A stretch of 64,000 nucleotides of DNA. Origin: Chryseobacterium daecheongense. GTDB taxonomy: Bacteria > Bacteroidota > Bacteroidia > Flavobacteriales > Weeksellaceae. The translations under genes and the position numbers were made by a program. This document shows positions 8,611 to 16,488 of this stretch, one piece after another. The stretch covers positions 2,356,001 to 2,420,000 of the forward strand of contig CP115858.1 in assembly GCA_027920525.1 (NCBI GenBank), written 5' to 3'. Positions within the stretch are counted from its first letter, which is position 1. Each line of letters begins with the position of its first letter. The notes below the pieces were generated by a model, which was not told where the DNA came from, ran no database searches, and was given only the letters and a program-made list of their open reading frames with translations.

Positions 8611-10083
8611 ATGAACCCAACGATGATTCAGTTTTTCCACTGGTACTCAGACGGAAACCAAACACTCTGGAAGGAGGCTCAAAAACAATCTGCTTATTTA
8701 GCCGAACTTGGTATAACTTCAGTTTGGTTCCCACCTGCTTACAAGGGAACTAGTGGAGGTTATTCAACAGGATATGATGCTTATGACCTTTTTGACCTGG
8801 GAGAATTCGACCAGAAAGGAAGTATTCCCACAAAGTATGGAACCAAAGATGATTACTTAAAAGCAATAAAGGCTTTAAAGGAACAAAATATCCAGGTTAT
8901 TGTAGATGTTGTATTAGGGCATAAAGCCGGTGGTGACGAGCTGGAAACGATGAAAGCAGTAAAAGTGGATGAAAATAACAGGGAAAAGGTAATTTCAGAT
9001 GTTATCGAAATACAGTCCTATACCAAGTTTACTTTTCCTGGAAGAAATAAAAAATATTCTGACTTTGAATGGAATGCAACTTGTTTCAGTGGCGTAGATT
9101 ATGCCGAAGGAATGGATTCGCATATCTTCAAAATACAATCTGAATATGGAAACGACTGGGAAGAGATGATTGATGATGAAAAAGGCAATTATGATTATCT
9201 GATGTATAATGATATTGAGCATCGCAATCCATTTGTTCGTGAAGAACTCAACGCATGGGCCAAATGGTATTTTGATCAGACCGACTTTGATGGGGTAAGA
9301 CTGGATGCTTTAAAACATATTTCTTTTGATTTTTATAAAGAATGGCTAACACTTATCCGTTCTAATTCAGGCAAAAATATCTTTGCCGTTGGAGAATACT
9401 GGGCACCTGGATATTTGAATTTACTCCAAAAATATATTGAAGTTACGGAAGGGTGCATGAGTTTATTTGACAGCTCTCTTCAAAATAATTTCCACAATGC
9501 TTCCAAAGAGGGAGGATCTTATGATCTGAGAAGGATTTTTGATGGCACTCTTACTCAGGCTGATCCGCTGCATTCCGTAAGTCTTGTTGATAATCATGAT
9601 ACCCAACCTTTACAAGATCTTGAAGCTCCTGTAGAAGAGTGGTTCAAACCTCTTGCCTATGCTTTGATCCTCCTCAGGGAAGACGGCTATCCTTGTGTAT
9701 TTTATCCCGATTTGTACGGAGCCCATTACGTAGATAAGGACCGGGAGGGAAATGATCAGGAAATTTTCCTGAATAAAATAAATGGAATTGAAGAACTGCT
9801 GAAGGCCCGGAAAGAACATGCCTACGGAATCCAGAAAGATTATTTTGAAGATGCTAACTGCCTGGGATGGGTTCGTGAAGGAGATGACGAGCACACGGGC
9901 TGTGCCGTTGTCTTAAGTAATAAAGATGCTTACAATAAACCCATGGAAATGGGGGAAAAGTATTCGGGGCAAAGTTTTTATGATCTGCTTGGAAGATTCG
10001 AAGACAAAGTAGTTATTGATGAAAAAGGCTGGGGAAATTTTCCTGTTCCTGCTGGAAATGTAAGCGTCTGGGTTCCTGAATAG
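8611..10083 (+). CDS. Cytoplasmic alpha-amylase, GH13 subfamily 5-like
   Basis: Hydrolyses alpha-1,4 glucans. The four GH13 regions are in order: VIVDVVLGHKAGG (~97-105), GVRLDALKH with the nucleophile Asp (~231), FAVGEYW with the acid Glu (~262) and LVDNHDTQ (~327-332). There is no signal peptide, and the 490 aa matches the intracellular AmyA-like group. Family members often have N in region I where this one has G (DVVLGH). It stands alone downstream of dinB; the gap of 46 nt shows no strong promoter. Confidence 0.92.
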   Translation: MNPTMIQFFHWYSDGNQTLWKEAQKQSAYLAELGITSVWFPPAYKGTSGGYSTGYDAYDLFDLGEFDQKGSIPTKYGTKDDYLKAIKALKEQNIQVIVDVVLGHKAGGDELETMKAVKVDENNREKVISDVIEIQSYTKFTFPGRNKKYSDFEWNATCFSGVDYAEGMDSHIFKIQSEYGNDWEEMIDDEKGNYDYLMYNDIEHRNPFVREELNAWAKWYFDQTDFDGVRLDALKHISFDFYKEWLTLIRSNSGKNIFAVGEYWAPGYLNLLQKYIEVTEGCMSLFDSSLQNNFHNASKEGGSYDLRRIFDGTLTQADPLHSVSLVDNHDTQPLQDLEAPVEEWFKPLAYALILLREDGYPCVFYPDLYGAHYVDKDREGNDQEIFLNKINGIEELLKARKEHAYGIQKDYFEDANCLGWVREGDDEHTGCAVVLSNKDAYNKPMEMGEKYSGQSFYDLLGRFEDKVVIDEKGWGNFPVPAGNVSVWVPE

Positions 10084-10096
10084 ATACAATTAAATT

Positions 10097-10139
10097 AAAT
10101 GTACATAACCAGGAAAGCATCATCCGGTTATGTACATTT
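10097..10139. repeat. 14-bp perfect inverted repeat between convergent genes
   Basis: The arms AAATGTACATAACC and GGTTATGTACATTT flank a 15-nt loop. No T-run follows on either strand, so it is a poor intrinsic terminator. It probably still separates or stabilises the convergent amylase and peptide transcripts. Confidence 0.5.
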
Positions 10140-10163
10140 GAAATGTCTTTATACTGTTGGCTT

Positions 10164-10337
10164 TTAGCAGTAGATATATCTGCAATTCCATATATCACTT
10201 GCCCATTCACAGCATTGGTTGTCTTCATTTGAAGTACAGCATACTCTGTCACGGATAATTCCTCCGGCTTTTAAAGCTTTAAGTTCCTGCCTCTCTATTT
10301 TTCTTATACGGCCTGCTGGTAAATTAGTTTTTTTCAT
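10164..10337 (-). CDS. Small Cys-rich peptide with GG-type leader (bacteriocin-like)
   Basis: This 57-aa product starts at ATG 10337. Its N-terminal half resembles a double-glycine leader (RKIERQELKALKAGG), with a predicted cut after GG giving a ~30-residue core with six cysteines in the pattern CC..CC..C..C. Similar short Bacteroidetes proteins are annotated as bacteriocin-like or natural-product precursors. No transporter or modification enzyme lies next to it. The frame is open from 10367, but that start would sit against the upstream stop. Function is inferred only from form. Confidence 0.6.
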   Translation of the reverse strand: MKKTNLPAGRIRKIERQELKALKAGGIIRDRVCCTSNEDNQCCEWASDIWNCRYIYC

Positions 10338-10359
10338 TTTGTAAAATATTTGATTAAGT

Positions 10360-10653
10360 TTAGTCACTAAAACAAGTATATGGACATGGATCAGAAGTTA
10401 CATACGAGTAAGTTCCGCAGTAACAGGTATGCGTTGGACCTGTCGGCCCTCCCCCTGTTCCACCTCCGGTACTTCCGCCACCGGAAGGGTTATAAGGAAC
10501 ACACTTCCCATTCTCACATATATAACCCGGGTTGCATCCCCCTTCTCCCGGACCCGTATCCGAAACACAATAAGCAGGTTCCCCAGGAGATCCAGCCAGT
10601 AAGTTTTTGAGTACTTCCCGGCTCAATTCATTCCATTGAAATTTTGTTTTCAT
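10360..10653 (-). CDS. Gly/Pro- and Cys-rich small secreted-type peptide with leader-like N-terminus
   Basis: This 97-aa protein begins with a leader-like stretch (ELSREVLKNLLAGS) similar in pattern to the next gene's leader (ERQELKALKAGG). It then has a toxin- or EGF-like Cys module (CNPGYICENGKC), a Gly/Ser/Thr/Pro linker (~residues 55-72) and a C-terminal Cys cluster, eight cysteines in all. It ends 22 nt before the ATG of the second peptide, so the pair probably shares one mRNA. I do not recognise a named family. Disulfide bonding outside the cytoplasm is likely. Confidence 0.6.
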   Translation of the reverse strand: MKTKFQWNELSREVLKNLLAGSPGEPAYCVSDTGPGEGGCNPGYICENGKCVPYNPSGGGSTGGGTGGGPTGPTHTCYCGTYSYVTSDPCPYTCFSD

Positions 10654-10998
10654 AATTGCTTGGTTTTATATGGTTAAAAGATTTTAGTCTTTAATTGTCT
10701 CTCTCACCGCCTTACCGTTTCAGCATTTATTTTATTAATAATTTGTGAAAATATTTTCCATAATTATTACATTCCAGGGATTAATAACTCAAATATAACA
10801 AAATAACACACACAATATTGAATAAAAAATACCAAATACTGGATTTCACATATGAAAACACAAAACCAAAGCAATAAAAATAAGTGGTAACAAGGAATGA
10901 AGTAGCCATACCCCCGCCTTACATAATTTTCACATAGATAAAAAAAATTGAGCACCTAAATGATAAAAATATTTAGTGATACGAAGGTCGGAACCAAA
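10654..10998 (-). promoter_or_regulatory. Intergenic region with predicted promoter for the peptide pair
   Basis: This A+T-rich 345-bp stretch has no credible gene. On the minus strand TATATTTG at 10790-10797 matches TAnnTTTG, which predicts a ~130-nt leader before the 97-aa peptide. The only open frame here (10767-10955, minus) encodes a Phe/Tyr/Cys-rich product typical of noncoding A+T-rich DNA. Confidence 0.4.
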
Positions 10999-12333
10999 CT
11001 ATATTTTTCTCAATTCCAAAATATCGGGTTTCAATGATTCTCCGGATATCCTTCCAGTTCTTGAAAACTCTGCCCACACAGCTCTTAATTTTCTTCCATT
11101 ATGATGGATATACTCCCAGGGAATGTTTTTTATAAGCCCTGCAGACTGCCATGCTTCTTCATTACCAAAAAGCAAAGGAAGATCAATACTGTGCGCAGCT
11201 CCTATTTCATTATCCGTAATTCTGGAATAGATCCTGAACAAATAAACATTACCTCCGGCTTTAGCATAATTTTCAGCAAAAAGTTCTGCAGGTTTCCCAT
11301 AGATTTTTTCTGTAGTCAGCTGAACTGTTTTATTAATGATCTTCTGACCAAAACCTTTACCAAAATAAGTATTGAGTGCCTCGGAAGTTTTTAGATAAAA
11401 TGCAGTTTCATCATTATTGAGTCCAATTAAAACATCAATTTTTCCAGCACTTGCTTTCCATCTTTCCTCTGACTCATCTTCATTACATAAAGGAGGAAAT
11501 CCATATTGAATACCAAAAGGCATCACTGCTTTTAATCCGTATTTAATAACAGAAGGAATCCTTTTTTTGTATTCTTCCATCATCTTTAAGACATCGGTTT
11601 CATGTTTTATTGAATCCGTATTTTTAAGAAATTCGGCTGACATTTTTTGTCTTTTGTGGCGAAGACCTAACGGTGCACTTTGAATGATCACTCTTTTGAA
11701 AAGGCCTTCAGCGTCTTCTGAAATCATCAGATGGGCGATCGCATCTCCGCCGGATGATTGCCCCAGAAGTGTAATATTTTCAGGGTTTCCTCCAAAGCTT
11801 TCTATATTCGTTTGAATCCATTTTAATGCTTCAATAATATCAAATAACCCCAGATTAGCAGGCCTTTCTTCATCGCCTCCTAAAAAACCGAACAACCCCA
11901 GGCGATAGGAAACCGACACTACAATGATATCTTGTTCCTTCACCCAATTGCTCGCATCTGATGTGGAAAGATCCCCACACCCTATTTCATGAGAGCCTCC
12001 ATGTATCCAAACAATCACAGGCAAACTGGTATGTTCATTATCGGGACGAATAACCGAAAGAAATTGAGTAGATTCTTCAATCTCAAAACCATTAAGATCC
12101 GTGGGGCCAATCATTTTTTCAATTAAAGGGCTTATACTTTGTGGGCACACCGGTGTTTTATCCGGAAAAAGAAGTTCCGAGGATGACGGCTGTACAGGAA
12201 TGGGTTTTTGAAATCTTACAGACCTGGCATAGCGAATACTTTTGGCTTTGATAACACCATTTTCTTTTAAAGCAATAATTTTCGCGAACGGGGTTTGAAA
12301 AATATGAGTGCCAATATTCTGCTGTGATTTCAT
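10999..12333 (-). CDS. Type B carboxylesterase
   Basis: Alpha/beta-hydrolase of the carboxylesterase/cholinesterase family, 444 aa. The oxyanion hole is WIHGGSHEIG (~109-116), the nucleophile elbow is GQSSGGDA (catalytic Ser ~190) and the His is in GAAHSIDLPLLFG (~380). The elbow reads GQSSGG instead of the more usual GESAGG. There is no signal peptide, so it is probably cytoplasmic. The AraC-type regulator directly upstream on the same strand may control it. Confidence 0.9.
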   Translation of the reverse strand: MKSQQNIGTHIFQTPFAKIIALKENGVIKAKSIRYARSVRFQKPIPVQPSSSELLFPDKTPVCPQSISPLIEKMIGPTDLNGFEIEESTQFLSVIRPDNEHTSLPVIVWIHGGSHEIGCGDLSTSDASNWVKEQDIIVVSVSYRLGLFGFLGGDEERPANLGLFDIIEALKWIQTNIESFGGNPENITLLGQSSGGDAIAHLMISEDAEGLFKRVIIQSAPLGLRHKRQKMSAEFLKNTDSIKHETDVLKMMEEYKKRIPSVIKYGLKAVMPFGIQYGFPPLCNEDESEERWKASAGKIDVLIGLNNDETAFYLKTSEALNTYFGKGFGQKIINKTVQLTTEKIYGKPAELFAENYAKAGGNVYLFRIYSRITDNEIGAAHSIDLPLLFGNEEAWQSAGLIKNIPWEYIHHNGRKLRAVWAEFSRTGRISGESLKPDILELRKI

Positions 12334-12469
12334 TATCCGGAAATTTCTTCCTTAAAAATAATTCACTTTTCGGAAAAACCCGAATCTATTTGAAAGAAAT
12401 TACCTATCCTGATGATTCGTTTAAACGCAAGTGATAGAAATCTATAAATAAACTTCGACGATAATTCAA

Positions 12470-13372
12470 TCAATTTAAAGTTTTGTATTCACTTGGTGAT
12501 ACTCCGACTTTTGCCTTAAACAACCTTGTAAAATGCTGGGGATACTTAAAACCCAGGTCATAAGAAATCTGGCTGATTGATTTCGATGGATTATAAATTT
12601 CCTCTTTTGCAACATCAATCAGTTTATTATGGATAAATTCCTGGGCAGAAACTCCTAATTCTTTTTTAATTAAATCACCAAAATAATTCGCCGAAAGATT
12701 AAGTTGTTCAGCAAAATAATTGACCATTGGAAATCCAATATTCTTGGGTTTATCGGATTTCAGGTAATCATTCAGAAGATTTTCAAACTTCCCGATAACG
12801 CCTTGATTTACATGATCACGGGTAATAAACTGCCGATCATAAAAGCGCAAACAATAGTTGAGAAATAATTCGATATTGTTTACGATCAGGGATTTACTGT
12901 GTTTATCAATGGATTGCTCCAGTTCAAGCCTTATATTTTTAAAGCATTCCAGGATAATTTCTCTTTCTTTTTCGGAAAGGTGTAAAGCTTCATGAACATC
13001 ATAAGAAAAGAAAGAATAATCTTTAATATTTTTCCCCAGATTAGTTCCTTTGATAAGATCGGGATGAAATATCAGAGCATATCCTCCTGGTTGCACATAG
13101 GTCCCGTCATTACTCATCCCATACACTTGCCCCGGTGCTATAAAAACCAGCGTCCCTTCCTGATAATCGTAATTGTTCTTTCCGTAATACATATCTCCAC
13201 ACATTACATCTTTCAGAAATACTGTATAAAAACCATAGCTCCTTCTATATTGGGAAATAGGATTGGACTTAGAGAAGTCAATAATGCTCACCAAAGGATG
13301 CAAGGTTTCATGATTCATCATTTTATTATATTCAGAAACACTGTTGATTATTTTAATATCCTGATTTTCCAT
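12470..13372 (-). CDS. AraC family transcriptional regulator
   Basis: This 300-aa protein has an N-terminal cupin-like sensing domain (FIAPGQVYGM) and a C-terminal double HTH (~residues 205-300): LNLSANYFGDLIKKELG for the first helix pair and ISQISYDLGFKYPQHFTRLFKAKVGVSPSEY for the second, the most conserved AraC block. It lies 136 nt upstream of the esterase on the same strand. The effector is unknown. Confidence 0.92.
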   Translation of the reverse strand: MENQDIKIINSVSEYNKMMNHETLHPLVSIIDFSKSNPISQYRRSYGFYTVFLKDVMCGDMYYGKNNYDYQEGTLVFIAPGQVYGMSNDGTYVQPGGYALIFHPDLIKGTNLGKNIKDYSFFSYDVHEALHLSEKEREIILECFKNIRLELEQSIDKHSKSLIVNNIELFLNYCLRFYDRQFITRDHVNQGVIGKFENLLNDYLKSDKPKNIGFPMVNYFAEQLNLSANYFGDLIKKELGVSAQEFIHNKLIDVAKEEIYNPSKSISQISYDLGFKYPQHFTRLFKAKVGVSPSEYKTLN

Positions 13373-13890
13373 AGCATCCGTTTTAAATCTTATTCAAAAT
13401 TACCACTTTCTGTTTTACTTTTAATAGAGTCTGTAATATTGGTAAATGTTTCTGTAATCTGTATAAGTGCTGTTTAACGAAAAGAATCGACTTTTGCATT
13501 GTAATGATAATATTAGAAAACAAAAAGATGTTTGCCGGATAAGAAAGTCAATTGGATACTTTCCCCGAGGAATTAACCGGGTACGTATCTTAAACCCTTA
13601 AAGTTATACCAGACCAAAAAGGTAATGCGAAGAGATAACGACATTCTTATGCCTGAGACTGATCTTAATAACAAGAAACTTTCTATCATCCTGAAAAAGG
13701 ATAGTATGTATGGATTTCTGAACCCTGAGGCTATCATCAACATTTTCCAGGTAGTTACTAGTCCGGAAGTAAATTTACAAATAGTAACATCAACCCGAAT
13801 ACTCCAAACGGTATTATTAAATATACGGATCCGGTGATTGAGAAGAATACAATTTATAAACAAAAACACTAACTTAAAATTTAAAAACAA
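13373..13890. other. 518-bp gap between AraC and ADH genes
   Basis: The gap holds no intact gene. The first ~240 bp should carry the AraC gene's promoter. The part from 13625 has coding-like composition and is listed separately as a possible gene remnant. A minus-strand frame that runs through here into the ADH gene is a shadow. Confidence 0.4.
13625..13872 (+). pseudogene. Possible gene remnant with a frame change
   Basis: A plus-strand frame from ATG 13625 reads plausibly (KDSMYGFLNPEAIINIFQVV), then turns into Ile/Arg-rich text. In another frame from 13762 a sensible tail appears (NINPNTPNGIIKYTDP...) that ends at TAA 13870-13872. This looks like one short gene split by a frameshift, perhaps a transferred or decayed fragment. 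I cannot assign a family, and chance is not excluded. Confidence 0.25.
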
Positions 13891-14943
13891 ATGAGCACAT
13901 TCACAGTAAAAGCGTACGGAGCAGAGTCTACCACAGCGGACCTGAAAGAAATGAATATTGAAAGAAGGGAACCAACTCCTAATGATGTGGAGATTGAAAT
14001 ACTTTATTGCGGAGTTTGCCACTCTGACCTTCACACAGCAAGAAACGACTGGGGAGGAACGATCTACCCTGCAGTTCCCGGACATGAAATTATAGGGAGA
14101 ATTACTAAAATCGGAAATGAAGTTACAAAATTCAAAGTCGGAGACCTTGCAGGTGTTGGATGTATTGTGGATTCATGTGGGACATGCGAGAGCTGTAAAC
14201 ATGATCTTGAACAATATTGTTTAAATGGTTTTACAGGAACTTATAACGGAAAAGACAAACATTTGGGAGGACATACTTTTGGTGGTTATTCACAGAAAGT
14301 GGTTGTAGATTCCGACCACGTTTTAAGAATTCCTGAAAATCTTGATCTAGCAGCAGTGGCTCCGCTTCTTTGCGCAGGAATTACAACATGGTCTCCACTA
14401 AGACATTGGAATGTAGGACCAGGATCAAAAGTTGCTGTTATCGGATTGGGAGGATTAGGACATATGGCAATTAAACTGGCTAAAGGATTAGGGGCTGAAG
14501 TAACTCTTTTCTCAAGAACTCCCGGAAAAACAGAAGATGCCAAACAATTAGGAGCTGATCATGTAGTTATTTCTACAGAGCAGGCAGAAATGGATTCTGT
14601 AAAGGGAAAATTTGATGTGATCATCGATACCGTTCCTTATGTTCATGACGTTAACCCTTATATTACAACATTAAATATCAGCGGAACATTGGTTCTTGTA
14701 GGATATCTCGGAGGTCTTGAACCTATCCTTCAAACGGTTCCAATGATCATGGGGAGAAAATCTGTAGCAGGCTCTGTAATCGGGGGAATTGCTGAGACAC
14801 AGGAGATGCTTGATTTCTGCGGGAAACATAATATTGTTTCTGAAATTGAAATCATCAAAATGAACGAAATTAACGAAGCTTATGAAAGGATGTTAAAAAG
14901 CGACGTAAGATACCGCTTTGTGATTGATATGCAGACTTTATAA
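13891..14943 (+). CDS. Zinc-dependent NAD(P)-alcohol dehydrogenase (YahK/cinnamyl-ADH type)
   Basis: Medium-chain dehydrogenase of 350 aa reducing aldehydes or oxidising alcohols. Catalytic zinc ligands are C43 in GVCHSDLH and H65-E66 in PGHEIIG. Structural zinc cysteines are C96, C99, C102 and C110. The Rossmann fold GLGGLGHMAIKLAKGLGAEVTLFSRTPGK, with Ser-Arg after the second strand, favours NADPH. It is followed by a terminator and is a monocistronic unit. Confidence 0.92.
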   Translation: MSTFTVKAYGAESTTADLKEMNIERREPTPNDVEIEILYCGVCHSDLHTARNDWGGTIYPAVPGHEIIGRITKIGNEVTKFKVGDLAGVGCIVDSCGTCESCKHDLEQYCLNGFTGTYNGKDKHLGGHTFGGYSQKVVVDSDHVLRIPENLDLAAVAPLLCAGITTWSPLRHWNVGPGSKVAVIGLGGLGHMAIKLAKGLGAEVTLFSRTPGKTEDAKQLGADHVVISTEQAEMDSVKGKFDVIIDTVPYVHDVNPYITTLNISGTLVLVGYLGGLEPILQTVPMIMGRKSVAGSVIGGIAETQEMLDFCGKHNIVSEIEIIKMNEINEAYERMLKSDVRYRFVIDMQTL

Positions 14944-14966
14944 TTCTTCGGATATTTTTTTAATAG

Positions 14967-14994
14967 AAAGGCCCTTCAGATGAAGGGCTTTTTG
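14967..14994 (+). terminator. Intrinsic terminator of the ADH gene
   Basis: The 8-bp stem GCCCTTCA/TGAAGGGC has a 2-nt centre and is followed by TTTTTG on the plus strand. Confidence 0.75.
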
Positions 14995-15018
14995 TTATGT
15001 TGTATTTTAAAATATGTA

Positions 15019-15393
15019 TTAAACAGGTTTCCAGTTATGCTGTCCCTTCATATCCTGAAAAGCCCAGTCTGCCATAGCATCGATTACAGGAGCAAGCTTA
15101 TTCCCTGCTTCACTAAGTTCATAGGTCACATGAGGAGGCACCACAGGCTTTGCAGTTCTGATGATCAAACCATCGGCTTCCAATTGTTTTAAATGCTGGA
15201 TGAGCATTTTTTCTGTGACTTCCGGGATTGCCCTTTTTAACTCACTGTAACGTTTCCCTCCTGTCGACAACTGAAATAATATAATCGGTTTCCAGAAACC
15301 TCCGATTTTTTCCATAACGTACATTACCGGGCACTGGTCCAGTATATTCTTTTTGTTTTCCTGAATTGTAGAACTTTCTTTAATTGCTGTCAT
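15019..15393 (-). CDS. HxlR family transcriptional regulator
   Basis: This 124-aa winged helix protein has the family signature CPVMYVMEKIGGFWKPIILFQL (Cys21, often redox or electrophile sensing), followed by RYSELKRAIPEVTEKMLIQHLKQLEADGLI and a C-terminal YELSEAGNKLAPVI. It is divergent from the NmrA-like gene, with overlapping promoters and a GTACTT/AAGTAC operator between them. It probably represses both itself and its neighbour. Confidence 0.93.
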   Translation of the reverse strand: MTAIKESSTIQENKKNILDQCPVMYVMEKIGGFWKPIILFQLSTGGKRYSELKRAIPEVTEKMLIQHLKQLEADGLIIRTAKPVVPPHVTYELSEAGNKLAPVIDAMADWAFQDMKGQHNWKPV

Positions 15394-15409
15394 GACACAT
15401 ACTTTAGGG

Positions 15410-15447
15410 TAAGTACTTGTATAAAAGTAAGTACAAATATAACTTTG
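15410..15447. promoter_or_regulatory. Divergent overlapping promoters with candidate HxlR operator
   Basis: Repeats of the form AAGTACTT (15411-15418) and AAGTAC (15429-15434) give an inverted GTACTT-N10-AAGTAC. The minus-strand -7 box TATATTTG (15434-15441, HxlR gene) and plus-strand TAACTTTG (15440-15447, NmrA-like gene) overlap back to back. The operator covers the -33 side of one promoter and the start site of the other, as expected for joint repression. Confidence 0.55.
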
Positions 15448-15488
15448 TTCTCAGAAATAAAAAAATACAAACAATAAAAAATTTACAT

Positions 15489-16385
15489 ATGAAAATCATC
15501 ATCACAGGTTCATTAGGAAATGTTGCCCAACCATTAGCTCAGCAACTTATTGCTGAAGGGCATGATATTACCGTTATCAGCAGCAGCGAATCTAAAAAAA
15601 ATGAAATACAATCTTTAGGAGCAAAAGCAGCCATCGGATCCATTACAGATCTGGACTTTTTAATTAAAACATTTGAAGGTGCAGATGCCGTATTTGTAAT
15701 GACCCCACCTAATTTGGGAGCTACTCAAATCGTTGAAGATACAATCAGTGTTGGAAAAAACTATACAGAAGCCATCAGAAAAACAAATGTGAAACGCGTT
15801 GTTATGCTAAGCAGTGTAGGTGCAGCTTCTCCGATAGAAAATGGTCCGATTAAAGGTCTCCATCAGATTGAAAATCTTTATAACGGATTAGAAAACACAT
15901 CGGTAACATTCGTTCGTGCTGGTTATTTTTATAATAACTTCTTTAATGATATTCCATTGATACAAAACGCAGGAATTATAGGAGGAAATTATCCTGAAAA
16001 CACAAATATTCCTGTAGTTCACCCGGTTGATATTGCAAAAATAGCCGCTGAAGAACTGGTTAAAAATGCCGATGGAAAAAAAATAAGATATGCCGTAAGT
16101 GATATCCGTCCAGGTTCTGACTTTGCCTCTGTTTTAGGCTCAGCCATAGGAAAACCTGAATTGCCTTGGGTAGAATTTACAGATGAAGAGTATTTGAACG
16201 GAGCGCTACAAGGAGGCCTTCCTCAGGAAATGGCAGAATTATATACTGAAATGGGAAGAGGAATACGAACAGGAGTTGTCCAAAAAGATTTTGTTGAACA
16301 CGGCTCGCCTGTCACGGAAGGAACTAAATTAGAAGAGTTTGCTAAAGAGTTTGCTAAAGAGTTTGCAACTCAATTTAATTCTTAA
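15489..16385 (+). CDS. NmrA-like NAD(P)H-binding oxidoreductase
   Basis: This 298-aa atypical short-chain dehydrogenase has the N-terminal nucleotide motif ITGSLGNVAQPLAQQL, then GADAVFVMTPP and VKRVVMLSSVGA, as in NmrA/QOR2-type proteins. ATG 15489 fits the family start; the frame is open further upstream (15417) but that lies in the promoter. The C-terminus has an in-frame triple 12-nt repeat (EFAK EFAK EFAT). It is under likely control of the divergent HxlR protein. Confidence 0.88.
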   Translation: MKIIITGSLGNVAQPLAQQLIAEGHDITVISSSESKKNEIQSLGAKAAIGSITDLDFLIKTFEGADAVFVMTPPNLGATQIVEDTISVGKNYTEAIRKTNVKRVVMLSSVGAASPIENGPIKGLHQIENLYNGLENTSVTFVRAGYFYNNFFNDIPLIQNAGIIGGNYPENTNIPVVHPVDIAKIAAEELVKNADGKKIRYAVSDIRPGSDFASVLGSAIGKPELPWVEFTDEEYLNGALQGGLPQEMAELYTEMGRGIRTGVVQKDFVEHGSPVTEGTKLEEFAKEFAKEFATQFNS

Positions 16386-16434
16386 AATTAACTTTTCAGA
16401 AAATGATGCGGAAGAATCACAATCTTAATCATAG

Positions 16435-16473
16435 AAAAAGTTTCGGCGCACCTTTGGTGCGCCGAAACTTTTT
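16435..16473. terminator. Strong bidirectional terminator
   Basis: An 18-bp perfect stem (AAAAAGTTTCGGCGCACC with its complement) around a TTT loop lies between convergent genes. A-run and T-run flanks serve both strands. Confidence 0.85.
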
Positions 16474-16488
16474 ATTAAGAAGTAAACT

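Noticed and set aside
10767..10955. 62-codon minus-strand frame before the peptide genes
   Set aside because: Phe/Tyr/Cys-rich low-complexity translation of A+T-rich DNA.
12992..13477. 161-codon plus-strand frame over the AraC gene
   Set aside because: Antisense shadow; its product looks random and has no start context.
13573..14085. 170-codon minus-strand frame across the ADH start
   Set aside because: It runs antisense into a clear dehydrogenase gene and its translation has no family-like features.
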